DNA of 14,044 nucleotides from Clostridiales bacterium UBA7001 (lineage in GTDB: Bacteria; Bacillota; Clostridia; TANB77; CAG-508). Both the position numbers and the translations under genes were made by a program. Numbering within the stretch: the first letter of the stretch is position 1; every line of letters starts with the position of its first letter. The stretch spans positions 1 to 14,044 of the forward strand of contig DJXP01000082.1 of NCBI GenBank assembly GCA_002449785.1. Direction: 5' to 3'. Below the pieces are notes generated by a model that was not told the origin of the DNA, ran no database searches, and worked only from the letters and a program-made list of their open reading frames with translations. Positions 1-7,160 of the stretch are shown piece by piece.

Positions 1-25
1 TTATAATAATAGAAAGGTAAGAAAT

Positions 26-814
26 ATGGGAAAAAAAGTTATTTGTGAATTATTAAAAAAAGAAGAAATAGCTGATGGTATTTTTAAGTTTTCTGTAAAA
101 GCTCCAGAAATTGCGGATTCTGCAAAAGCTGGTCAGTTTTTGGAAATAAAAGTTTCTAAATATGCAGAACCATTTTTAAGAAGGCCAATTAGTATTTTTA
201 ATATAAGAAAAGATGAAGGAATTGTTGAATTTATTTTTCAAGTTAAAAGAAGAGGAACTACTCTTTTAAGTGAGTTTGAGGTTGGGGATAAAATTGACAT
301 TATGGGACCACTTGGTTTTGGAACTTTTGATGTTGATACTAAATATAAAAGTGTTGCAATTATTGGTGGAGGAATAGGAGTTTTTCCACTTTATGAGCTT
401 ACTAAAGAATTAAAAGATAAAACAAGTATTAATGTTTATCTTGGATTTAGAAACAAAGGCTTAGTTACATGTGAAAAAGAGTTTGAAGCAATTGGTTTAA
501 ATAAATTAGTTGTTACAACAGATGATGGTTCATATAAAGAAAAAGGATTTGCAATAGATTTTATGAAGCAAGATATAAAAGAACATATGGTAGATAAAAT
601 ATTTGCTTGTGGTCCACTTCCAATGCTTAAAGCAGTTAGAGAATTTGCTAATAAAGAAAATATACCATGTCAGATTTCTTTAGAAGAAAATATGGGATGT
701 GGAATTGGTGCATGTCTAGGATGTGCTGTAAAAGTTATATCTGGAAAAGAAGAAAGATATGGACATGTTTGTAAAGAAGGACCAGTTTTTGATAGCAAAA
801 ATGTAGAAATTTAA
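26..814 (+). CDS. pyrK: Dihydroorotate dehydrogenase B, electron-transfer subunit PyrK
   Basis: Iron-sulfur flavoprotein that passes electrons from the PyrD FMN to NAD+ in class 1B dihydroorotate dehydrogenase (PyrD2-PyrK2), in the cytosolic de novo pyrimidine pathway. The 262 residues match the usual PyrK length. Visible motifs run in family order: the FAD-binding RRPIS at 52-56, a nucleotide-binding GGGIG at 114-118, CGPLPM at 195-200, and a C-terminal [2Fe-2S] site with Cys225, Cys230, Cys233 and Cys249 (CGIGACLGC then HVC). The start is ATG 26, preceded 8 nt upstream by AAAGG. It lies 32 nt before pyrD, the obligate partner, so the pair is very likely co-transcribed. The window begins only 25 nt upstream, so the promoter and any earlier pyr genes are not visible. 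Identification is firm. Confidence 0.96.
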   Translation: MGKKVICELLKKEEIADGIFKFSVKAPEIADSAKAGQFLEIKVSKYAEPFLRRPISIFNIRKDEGIVEFIFQVKRRGTTLLSEFEVGDKIDIMGPLGFGTFDVDTKYKSVAIIGGGIGVFPLYELTKELKDKTSINVYLGFRNKGLVTCEKEFEAIGLNKLVVTTDDGSYKEKGFAIDFMKQDIKEHMVDKIFACGPLPMLKAVREFANKENIPCQISLEENMGCGIGACLGCAVKVISGKEERYGHVCKEGPVFDSKNVEI

Positions 815-846
815 TTATAAAAATAAAGAAATAAGAGAGGTATTTT

Positions 847-1758
847 ATGAATACAGAAATAAATTTTTGTGGAATTAAAATGAAAAACCCTGTAACAGTC
901 GCATCTGGAACATTTGGATATGGTAGAGAATATTCAGAATATATAGATTTAAATAAATTAGGTGGTATTATTACAAAAGGTACTTCACTAAAACCTAGAA
1001 AAGGAAATCCACCACCAAGAGTAGTTGAAGTTCCAGGTGGAATGTTAAATAGTATAGGACTTCAAAATCCAGGAGTTGAATATTTTGCAGAGTATGACCT
1101 TCCATGGCTTAGAAAGTTTAATACTAAAATAATAGTAAATGCATGTGGGAGTACAATTGAGGATTACGTCGAATTATGTAGAATTCTAAATAAATTAGAT
1201 ATTGATGGGGTTGAGCTTAATTTGTCTTGTCCTAATGTTAAGGCTGGATGTCTAGCCTTTGGAACAACTTATGAAGGTGTTAAAGAGGTGACATCTCAAG
1301 TAAAAAAAGTTTTGACGGACAAGCCTTTAATTGTAAAACTAACTCCAAATGTTACTGATATTACACTTCCAGCTAAAGGAGCCGAAGATGCTGGAGCAGA
1401 TGGCGTTTCAGGAATAAATACTCTTCTTGGAATGAAAATAGATATAGATAAAAGAAAACCTGTTCTTGCTAATAATACTGGTGGTTATTCTGGACCTGGA
1501 ATTCGTTCAGTTGGTGTTAGAATGGTTTATCAGATGGCAAATGCAGTTAAAATTCCTATTTTAGGAATGGGAGGAATAATGTGCGGTGATGATGCAATTG
1601 AATATATGCTTGCAGGTGCTACAGCTATTTCTATTGGAGCAGGTAATTTTATGGATCCTGAAACAAGCATTAAAACAATTGAAGGAATAGAAAACTATAT
1701 GAAGAAACATAATATAGATAATTTATCTGATATAATTGGAACAGTTCAAATGAATTAG
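847..1758 (+). CDS. pyrD: Dihydroorotate dehydrogenase (NAD+), catalytic subunit, class 1B
   Basis: FMN-containing TIM-barrel enzyme that oxidises dihydroorotate to orotate, the fourth step of UMP synthesis. It has 303 residues, typical of class 1B. The sequence shows ASGTFGYG at 19-26, the FMN-region ITKGTS at 42-47, the NSIGLQNPG segment around 68-76, and the catalytic cysteine Cys128 in NLSCPN. Class 1A/1B enzymes use this Cys, whereas class 2 membrane enzymes use Ser. Late-barrel phosphate-binding loops GMGGI (240-244) and the AISIGAGNF segment follow. GAGAGG about 7 nt before ATG 847 is the ribosome binding site. The adjacent pyrK supplies the electron-transfer subunit that 1B enzymes need. 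No pyrE or pyrF follows; the next gene is unrelated to pyrimidines. Identification is firm. Confidence 0.97.
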   Translation: MNTEINFCGIKMKNPVTVASGTFGYGREYSEYIDLNKLGGIITKGTSLKPRKGNPPPRVVEVPGGMLNSIGLQNPGVEYFAEYDLPWLRKFNTKIIVNACGSTIEDYVELCRILNKLDIDGVELNLSCPNVKAGCLAFGTTYEGVKEVTSQVKKVLTDKPLIVKLTPNVTDITLPAKGAEDAGADGVSGINTLLGMKIDIDKRKPVLANNTGGYSGPGIRSVGVRMVYQMANAVKIPILGMGGIMCGDDAIEYMLAGATAISIGAGNFMDPETSIKTIEGIENYMKKHNIDNLSDIIGTVQMN

Positions 1759-1783
1759 TTATATGAAAAAAATGGAGAATAAA

Positions 1784-2320
1784 ATGGAAATAAAAATTAT
1801 TATTGCTATAGTTATAAGTTTGCTAGCTATTTATATAATATTTGAATATAATAAACTCACTAAATTAAAAAATAAGGTGAAACAATCTAAATCATCTATT
1901 GATGTATATTTAAGTAAAAGATTTGATTTGATTCCAAATTTAGTAGAGTGTACAAAAGCATATACAAAGTATGAAGAAAAAGTTTTAGTTGAGATTTCGG
2001 AAAAACGTGCTATGTATGCGAAAAGTAAGGATTTGAGTTTGGGCAAAGAATTAAATGACCAAATAATAAATTTGTTAGTAGTAAATGAGAATAATCCTAA
2101 TCTAAAGGCAGTAGAGCAGTTTGTAAATTTGCAAAAGAGCTTAATTAAAATTGAAAGCGAGCTTCAAGCAGTACGAAGAATTTATAATGGTGATGTAACA
2201 CTTTATAATTCTGAGATTGAAGTCTTTCCAAGCATTATTATAGCAAAAATATTTAGATTTAAACCTGAAGAATTATTCGAAATACAAGAGTATAAACGTG
2301 AAAACATAAAAATAGAATAG
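1784..2320 (+). CDS. lemA: LemA family membrane protein
   Basis: LemA-type protein: one N-terminal membrane helix (about residues 4-22, hydrophobic IIIAIVISLLAIYIIF) followed by a predicted helical-bundle domain. The family signature is clear after the helix, with SSIDVYLSKRFDLIPNLVE carrying the conserved R-x-DLIPNLV core. I place the start at ATG 1784 (178 residues). GGAG sits 6 nt upstream of it, and the membrane helix then begins at residue 4, as in other LemA proteins. ATGs at 1763 and 1772 in the same frame lack a good ribosome binding site. The molecular function of LemA is not settled. Family members are membrane-anchored and often sit beside DUF3137-type proteins, as here (gene at 2353). 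It starts 25 nt after pyrD, so it is probably in the same transcript. The family call is confident; the role is unknown. Confidence 0.88.
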   Translation: MEIKIIIAIVISLLAIYIIFEYNKLTKLKNKVKQSKSSIDVYLSKRFDLIPNLVECTKAYTKYEEKVLVEISEKRAMYAKSKDLSLGKELNDQIINLLVVNENNPNLKAVEQFVNLQKSLIKIESELQAVRRIYNGDVTLYNSEIEVFPSIIIAKIFRFKPEELFEIQEYKRENIKIE

Positions 2321-2352
2321 TTTTAAATTATTGAAAAGGAAGAAAGATACAA

Positions 2353-3273
2353 ATGAATAAAGGATTTGATGAGATATACGATAATGTTTTTAGAGAGACA
2401 AAAAGTAGTTTAGAAACAGCAAAACAAAAAAATAGAAAATTTCTTTTGATAGTTTTTGGTGTGTTAATAGTTATAAATTTAATTGTGTATTTTTTAGTAG
2501 ATTTTAAAGCAGAAGTTACAATTTCAATATCTATAGCGATTATTGTTATGATTATTCTTTTTATTACATCAAGAACTAGTTATAAAAAAATGTATAAGCA
2601 AATTGTAATAGAAACTCTAGTGAAAAGTTATAATAACGGTTTTAGTTATTATAATGAAGGAATACCGTTAATAGAGTATAAAATTTCAAATTTCGATGGT
2701 GCATTTGATGAATATAAATCAGAAGATAGAATATACGGAAAACTAAAAACTGGAGATAGATTTGAATTTGCCGAAATAACAACTTATAAAATTAGAGAAT
2801 ATAAAGACAGTAATGGCTCAAGGACGGAAGAAAGAAAGAAAACATTTAGTGGAATGTATGGAATAGTATGGCTTGAGAAAAATCTTTTGTCAGATATTCA
2901 AATAACATTAAATTCTGTAATGAATAAATATAATAAAGATAGAATAGAAGTTGAGTCTGGTGAATTTGAGGAAGACTATGACTTAATAACAAAAGATAAA
3001 ATGATGGCTATGCGCATATTTACACCAGATTTAATAGAAGAGATTAATACTATAAAAAGAAGTACAAAAATTCCGATAGAAATAAAAATTGATGAAAATA
3101 AATTGTTTTTTAGATATAAATGTGGACAAATGTTTGAACCGCCTATTTTGAAAAATGATTTAGATAGAGATGTAATTAGAAACTATTATAATATGATTTA
3201 TTATCCAACACATATATTAGAAAGAATATGTGAAAACATAAATAATGTTGCTGAAATTGATAATGAAGAATAA
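2353..3273 (+). CDS. DUF3137-like two-helix membrane protein
   Basis: A 306-residue protein of unknown function. The N-terminal 28 residues are polar, then two adjacent hydrophobic helices (about 30-51 and 55-73) form a membrane hairpin. The remaining roughly 230 residues should lie on one side of the membrane. That domain contains EDRIYGKLKTGDRFEFAE and later FSGMYGIVWLEKN, which resemble the DUF3137 pattern of a 'Y-G-x-x-x...F-x-E' strand pair followed by an 'F-x-G-x-x' strand. DUF3137 genes are commonly adjacent to lemA, which supports the assignment. A weak GGAAGAAAG element precedes ATG 2353. It lies 32 nt after the LemA gene. I infer that the two proteins work together at the membrane, but the sequence does not show a catalytic site. 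Confidence 0.75.
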   Translation: MNKGFDEIYDNVFRETKSSLETAKQKNRKFLLIVFGVLIVINLIVYFLVDFKAEVTISISIAIIVMIILFITSRTSYKKMYKQIVIETLVKSYNNGFSYYNEGIPLIEYKISNFDGAFDEYKSEDRIYGKLKTGDRFEFAEITTYKIREYKDSNGSRTEERKKTFSGMYGIVWLEKNLLSDIQITLNSVMNKYNKDRIEVESGEFEEDYDLITKDKMMAMRIFTPDLIEEINTIKRSTKIPIEIKIDENKLFFRYKCGQMFEPPILKNDLDRDVIRNYYNMIYYPTHILERICENINNVAEIDNEE

Positions 3274-3313
3274 TTTAATTATAAAAATATAAAATAAAAG
3301 GAGAAATAGAAAT

Positions 3314-3790
3314 ATGAAAAATCCATCATTAGCAGTACTTGTATTTGTACCAATTTTAATTTTTTCAATTGGAATGTATACTTATACATCATCTCAAAGT
3401 GTTATAACAGATTCTATAAATAGTATGAATACTCAAGAAATAGAAGCATTTAATTCACAGTTTACTTTATATGGAGGTTCTCAAACTGGAGCAAAATTAA
3501 AATCACTATTAGGAATATTAATCGCAAATGCAAATACATATAATAAAGAACCAGATAAAATTCCAGAAGTACAAATAGAAATGATAGAACTTAATGGTAA
3601 CAGTGAAGAAGAGCAAGAATCTTATATTGTTAATGTAGCTGCACCTGAAAAAAATAATAATGAGTCAGTTCAAGAGTATATTAATAAAATATCTGAAATT
3701 AGAAATTCTCTTGAAAATAAACACTCTTATAATGTTTCATTTGAATATACAACTAAAGGTCTGCTTGATAAAATAACAATTGAAAGATAA
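3314..3790 (+). CDS. Small membrane-anchored protein of unknown function
   Basis: I do not recognise a named family with certainty. The 158-residue protein has one hydrophobic segment (about residues 6-22, LAVLVFVPILIFSIGMY) that could be an uncleaved signal anchor. The rest is a soluble, probably exported domain rich in Glu, Asn and Ser. A segment near residues 40-70 (EAFNSQFTLYGGSQTGAKL then LKSLLGILIANAN) recalls small membrane proteins common in uncharacterised clostridial genomes, but this is from memory only. A good AAAAGGAG ribosome binding site lies about 10 nt before ATG 3314. It follows the DUF3137-like gene by 40 nt, so it may be the last gene of the pyrK-pyrD-lemA run. No terminator was found after it; the next element is the valS promoter. 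Confidence 0.7.
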   Translation: MKNPSLAVLVFVPILIFSIGMYTYTSSQSVITDSINSMNTQEIEAFNSQFTLYGGSQTGAKLKSLLGILIANANTYNKEPDKIPEVQIEMIELNGNSEEEQESYIVNVAAPEKNNNESVQEYINKISEIRNSLENKHSYNVSFEYTTKGLLDKITIER

Positions 3791-3800
3791 AAATTAGTGC

Positions 3801-3829
3801 TTGATTTATTAATTAAATTATGTTAATAT
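3801..3829 (+). promoter_or_regulatory. Promoter of the valS T-box transcript (extended -10)
   Basis: TTGATT at 3801-3806 and TAATAT at 3824-3829 are separated by 17 nt. A TG dinucleotide one base upstream of the -10 (3821-3822) makes it an extended -10 promoter. Transcription would start near 3836, just before the T-box Stem I. A perfect 11-bp AT-only inverted repeat (3806-3816 and 3831-3841) brackets the -10 box. Confidence 0.7.
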
Positions 3830-3836
3830 ATTAATT

Positions 3837-4090
3837 AATAATTAAAAACTATGAAAAAGAGGAGTAAGTTTAAAACTACTAGAAAGAGAAAAGAAGTAAC
3901 CTGCTGAGAGCTTCTTATAGAAAGATAAACTGAAGGTAGCTTTGGAGTTGATATATTGAAAAAGATTTTTAGTAGATATATTCGTTTAAGTAACGTTAAA
4001 AACTTATAAGAGATGTTTATTTAAATTATAATAAATAAATTAAGGTGGTACCGCGTATAAAAATCGCCCTTATTCTAGGGCGATTTTTTT
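3837..4090 (+). promoter_or_regulatory. T-box riboswitch, valine-specific, controlling valS
   Basis: Leader RNA that binds tRNA-Val; when the tRNA is uncharged it forms the antiterminator and lets transcription enter valS. The T-box sequence AAGGTGGTACCGCG is at 4042-4055. Stem I can be folded by hand. AACT (3847-3850) pairs with AGTT (3946-3949), and AAAG pairs with CTTT (3940-3943). The specifier-loop motif AGTA (3863-3866) faces GAA (3932-3934), and AGTTTA (3867-3872) pairs with TAAACT (3926-3931). The 3' side of the specifier loop is GGTAG, giving the valine codon GTA at 3936-3938. The TGGT in the T-box matches an ACCA tRNA end, that is discriminator A73. tRNA-Val has A73, whereas tRNA-Gly usually has U73. 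The terminator follows at 4061-4090. The downstream gene is valS, as expected. Confidence 0.95.
4061..4090 (+). terminator. Regulated intrinsic terminator of the valS T-box
   Basis: A 10-bp stem AAATCGCCCT (4061-4070) / AGGGCGATTT (4077-4086), loop TATTCT, runs into seven T's ending at 4090. It lies immediately after the T-box sequence, which is the standard place for the regulated terminator. Confidence 0.95.
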
Positions 4091-4137
4091 GTTCTTATAA
4101 TTATAGATGTGGTATTCCAAAAGAAAAAAATGTTCAT

Positions 4138-4163
4138 TAACGTCCCCAAGGGACAGGAAGGAG
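4138..4163 (+). promoter_or_regulatory. Hairpin-RBS element ahead of valS
   Basis: GTCCC (4142-4146) and GGGAC (4150-4154) form a 5-bp hairpin with a CAA loop. It is followed directly by AGGAAGGAG (4155-4163), the ribosome binding site for ATG 4170. The hairpin is GC-rich against its surroundings and resembles the GGGAC-type repeats after valS. Its tight contact with the RBS decides the start at 4170 rather than the in-frame ATG at 4107, which overlaps the leader and has no RBS. Confidence 0.6.
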
Positions 4164-4169
4164 AAAAAT

Positions 4170-6845
4170 ATGAATGAAAAATTTAATCCAAAAGACTTCG
4201 AAGATAGGATTTACGAAGATTGGGAGAAAAATGGTTATTTTAAACCATCAAATGACAAAACAAAAGAAACATATTGCATAATGATGCCACCACCAAATGT
4301 AACTGGAAAGCTTCATATGGGGCATGCATTAGATGATACTCTTCAAGATATCTTAATTAGATATAAAAGGATGAGGGGATATAGAACTTTATGGCTTCCT
4401 GGAACAGATCATGCATCAATTTCTACAGAAATGAAAGTTGTTCAAAAGCTTGCAAAAGAAGGAAAATCTAAAAAGGATTTAGGAAGAGAGAAATTTCTTG
4501 AGGAAGCTTGGAATTGGACCAAAGAATATGGCGGAATAATTCAAAAACAGCAAAGGAAACTAGGATGTTCATGTGATTGGGATAGAAATAGATTTACATT
4601 AGATGAAGGCATGAGTGAAGCGGTTCTTGAACAATTTGTTAAATTATATAATAAAGGTTTAATATATAAAGGCAAAAGAATGGTTAATTGGTGTACAAGC
4701 TGTAAAACTTCCATTTCTGATGCTGAAGTAGAATATCATGAAGAAGCTTCACACTTATGGCATATTAGATATAAGATTACAGATTCTGAAAATGAATATA
4801 TAGAAGTTGCCACAACTAGACCTGAAACAATGCTAGGAGATACTGCTGTTGCAGTACATCCTAATGATGAAAGATATAAAGATTTAGTTGGAAAAACATG
4901 TATACTTCCAATTATGAATAAGGAAATTCCAATTATTGCAGATGAATTTGTTGAAATGGAATTTGGAACAGGATGTGTTAAAATAACACCTGCACATGAT
5001 ATGAATGATTATGAAGCAGGTCTTCGTCACAACTTAGATATAATTGAAGTATTTGATGAAGACTTTAAAATGGGTGATTTAGTTCCAGAATATAAAGGAA
5101 TGGATTTACTAGAAGCTAGAGCAAAAATCGTAGAAAAATTAAAAGAGCTTGGGGCATTAGTTAAAGAAGAAGAATATACACATAATGTGGCAAAGTGTGA
5201 AAGATGTAAAAATACAATAGAACCTAAAATATCTGAGCAATGGTTTGTATCTATGAAAGATTTAGGAAAAAGAGCAGCAGATAGTGTACGAGCCGGCGAA
5301 ATGAGATTTGTTCCTAAAAGATATGAAAAACAATATTTTAATTGGCTTGATAATATTAGAGATTGGTGCATTTCAAGGCAATTATGGTGGGGACATAGAA
5401 TACCAGCTTATACATGTGAAAAATGTGGGCATATAAATGTAGCGAAAACTATGCCAGAAAAATGTGAAAAATGTGGATGTGCTGAGCTTACTCAAGATCC
5501 AGATACATTAGATACATGGTTTAGTTCAGCTTTATGGCCATTTTCTACTCTTGGATGGCCAAATACTGAATCTGAGGATTATAAGGATTTCTATCCAACA
5601 CAAACATTAGTTACAGGATTTGATATTATAACATTTTGGGTTTCAAGAATGATGAGCCAAGGATTGGAACTTACAGATAAAGCACCATTTAAAGATTGCT
5701 TAATTCATGGAATAGTAAGAGATAGCCAAGGAAGAAAAATGTCTAAAACACTTGGAAACGGTATAGATCCATTAGAAATAATAGACAAATATGGAGCAGA
5801 TAGTTTAAGATTTTCACTTTTATCTGGAACAACAATGGGAAATGATATAAGATTTATGCCAGAAAAGCTAGAACAAGCCTCAAATTTTGCTAATAAAATT
5901 TGGAATGCTGCAAAATTTGTGATTAACAATTCAGCAAATGAAGAAAAAGTTAGAGAGTTTTGCTATGAAGCTTTCGAAAAAAATAAGAAATATAATCCAG
6001 ATTGTTTTAGATTAGAAGATAAATGGATTTTAAATAAATTTGATAAATTAGTTATAGATGTAACTAGAAATATAGACAATTATGATTTAGGTATAGCAAT
6101 AGATAAAATATATAATTTTATTTGGAATGAATTTTGTGACTGGTATATTGAAATGGTTAAACCTAGAATTTATAGTGATGATGAAGCTGTAAGAGTTCCA
6201 GTAACTGATGTATTAAATCATATTTTAGCATCTTCTTTAAAACTATTACATCCATTTATGCCTTTTATTACAACAGAAATATATAATGATTTAATAACAT
6301 TTGGCTTAAAAGATTTAATTGTTGCAAAATGGCCAGACATTAGAGAAAAAACTGTATTTGATAGAGAAGAATTAGCTATAGAGAAAATTAAGAAACTAAT
6401 TGTTGAAATAAGAAATATCAGAAGTAAGATGAATGTTCATCCATCAAAAAAATCTAAGCTTATAATAGTTTCAAGTGAATTTGATGATGAGATTAAAGAG
6501 TCTGAAGAATTTTTATTAAAACTTGGCTTTGCAAATGAAATATCTTTTGTTAAAGATGAAAGTCAAATACCTCAAAATGCAGTTTCAATAGTTATTGACG
6601 ACTTAAAGATATTTATTCCATTTGAAGAATTAGTGGATATCAAAGAAGAAATTGAAAGATTAGAAGGAGAAAAGAAGAGATTAGAAGCAGAAGTTTTAAG
6701 AGGAGAAAAGATGCTTTCTAATCCTGGATTTATAAATAAAGCACCAGAGAAAAAAGTAAATGAAGAAAAAGAAAAATTAGAAAATTATAAAAATATGCTT
6801 AAGAATGTTGAAGAAAGATTGAGTGGACTAAGGGACGTTCCTTAA
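4170..6845 (+). CDS. valS: Valyl-tRNA synthetase
   Basis: Class I synthetase that attaches valine to tRNA-Val in the cytosol. It has 891 residues from ATG 4170, a normal bacterial length. The start is set by AGGAAGGAG 6 nt upstream; a longer in-frame start at 4107 would add 21 unrelated residues. The HIGH-type signature is HMGH at 49-52, within PPPNVTGKLHMGHAL. The KMSKS-type signature is KMSKT at 523-527. The CP1 editing insertion lies between them (TTRPETMLGDTAVAVHP and the GTGCVKITPAHD segment). Zinc-type pairs Cys343/Cys346 and Cys416/Cys419 with Cys432/Cys435 are visible. The C-terminus from about 825 is the family's coiled-coil arm (EEIERLEGEKKRLEAEV). The final residues GLRDVP are encoded by a repeat-like sequence that also supplies the stop codon. 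Expression is controlled by the upstream valine T-box. Confidence 0.98.
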   Translation: MNEKFNPKDFEDRIYEDWEKNGYFKPSNDKTKETYCIMMPPPNVTGKLHMGHALDDTLQDILIRYKRMRGYRTLWLPGTDHASISTEMKVVQKLAKEGKSKKDLGREKFLEEAWNWTKEYGGIIQKQQRKLGCSCDWDRNRFTLDEGMSEAVLEQFVKLYNKGLIYKGKRMVNWCTSCKTSISDAEVEYHEEASHLWHIRYKITDSENEYIEVATTRPETMLGDTAVAVHPNDERYKDLVGKTCILPIMNKEIPIIADEFVEMEFGTGCVKITPAHDMNDYEAGLRHNLDIIEVFDEDFKMGDLVPEYKGMDLLEARAKIVEKLKELGALVKEEEYTHNVAKCERCKNTIEPKISEQWFVSMKDLGKRAADSVRAGEMRFVPKRYEKQYFNWLDNIRDWCISRQLWWGHRIPAYTCEKCGHINVAKTMPEKCEKCGCAELTQDPDTLDTWFSSALWPFSTLGWPNTESEDYKDFYPTQTLVTGFDIITFWVSRMMSQGLELTDKAPFKDCLIHGIVRDSQGRKMSKTLGNGIDPLEIIDKYGADSLRFSLLSGTTMGNDIRFMPEKLEQASNFANKIWNAAKFVINNSANEEKVREFCYEAFEKNKKYNPDCFRLEDKWILNKFDKLVIDVTRNIDNYDLGIAIDKIYNFIWNEFCDWYIEMVKPRIYSDDEAVRVPVTDVLNHILASSLKLLHPFMPFITTEIYNDLITFGLKDLIVAKWPDIREKTVFDREELAIEKIKKLIVEIRNIRSKMNVHPSKKSKLIIVSSEFDDEIKESEEFLLKLGFANEISFVKDESQIPQNAVSIVIDDLKIFIPFEELVDIKEEIERLEGEKKRLEAEVLRGEKMLSNPGFINKAPEKKVNEEKEKLENYKNMLKNVEERLSGLRDVP

Positions 6846-6893
6846 AGTCCAAAAATCTGGACTTTAGGGACACTCCTTGGTAGACAGCGGGAC
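6825..6893 (+). repeat. REP-like double GGACTnAGGGAC repeat overlapping the end of valS
   Basis: Two imperfect direct copies, GGACTAAGGGACGTTCCTT (6825-6843) and GGACTTTAGGGACACTCCTT (6859-6878), are followed by another GGGAC at 6889-6893. Between them a strong hairpin forms: 6839-6851 pairs with 6858-6870 (13 bp, one G-T) around loop AAAATC. An alternative hairpin pairs GGACT 6825-6829 with AGTCC 6846-6850. There is no T-run after the stem, so it does not look like a terminator. The pattern resembles short extragenic palindromic repeats known in many bacteria. The first copy encodes the last six residues and stop of valS. Confidence 0.6.
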
Positions 6894-6943
6894 ATAGGTT
6901 ATTGTTTGCTAAGTATAAAAATTAGGGGCAGAAAGGAGCAATT

Positions 6944-7111
6944 ATGCTTGATTTTGTCTCTTTTTTTATTAATGAAAAGGAGAGGAAATTTAAAGAACTA
7001 ATTTTTCCACCAACTTGTATATTATGTGGAAAAATCAATATGAATTTTATATGTAATAAATGTTATGGAAGATTAAAAAAATATGAGAAAATAAATTACA
7101 TTCGGAAATAA
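6944..7111 (+). pseudogene. comFC: N-terminal zinc-ribbon fragment of a frameshifted comFC
   Basis: A 55-codon open frame starting at ATG 6944 with AGAAAGGAG 5 nt upstream. It encodes the start of a ComFC-type protein: residues 19-44 contain PPTCILCG and FICNKCYG, the Cys-x2-Cys pairs (Cys25/Cys28 and Cys37/Cys40) of the zinc ribbon. The frame ends at TAA 7109-7111. The +1 frame is open from 7095 and runs without a stop into the phosphoribosyltransferase part at 7161-7649. Joining the two frames between 7094 and 7111 gives a protein of about 234 residues, the normal ComFC length. One extra base (or two lost bases) in this stretch explains the split. It may be a real inactivating mutation or an assembly error. 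Confidence 0.75.
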
Positions 7112-7160
7112 TAAAGAAATCAAAAGAATTTTTAAAAACAATGAAATATATTTTGATAAA

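Noticed and set aside
3936..3938. Glycine specificity of the T-box (GGT at 3935-3937).
   Set aside because: The downstream gene is valS, the loop has one extra base that allows GTA, and the T-box TGGT requires A73, which the usual tRNA-Gly does not have.
4107..4169. Longer in-frame start for ValRS at 4107 (21 extra residues).
   Set aside because: It has no ribosome binding site, reads through the repeat-like hairpin and RBS, and its residues do not resemble ValRS N-termini. ATG 4170 has a near-perfect RBS.
6839..6870. Intrinsic terminator after valS.
   Set aside because: The 13-bp stem is strong but is followed by GGGACACTCC, with no T-run; a repeat element explains it better.
7094..7111. 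Programmed ribosomal frameshift in comFC.
   Set aside because: No recognisable slippery heptamer, stimulatory stem or internal Shine-Dalgarno sequence is seen next to the stop; mutation or sequencing error is simpler.
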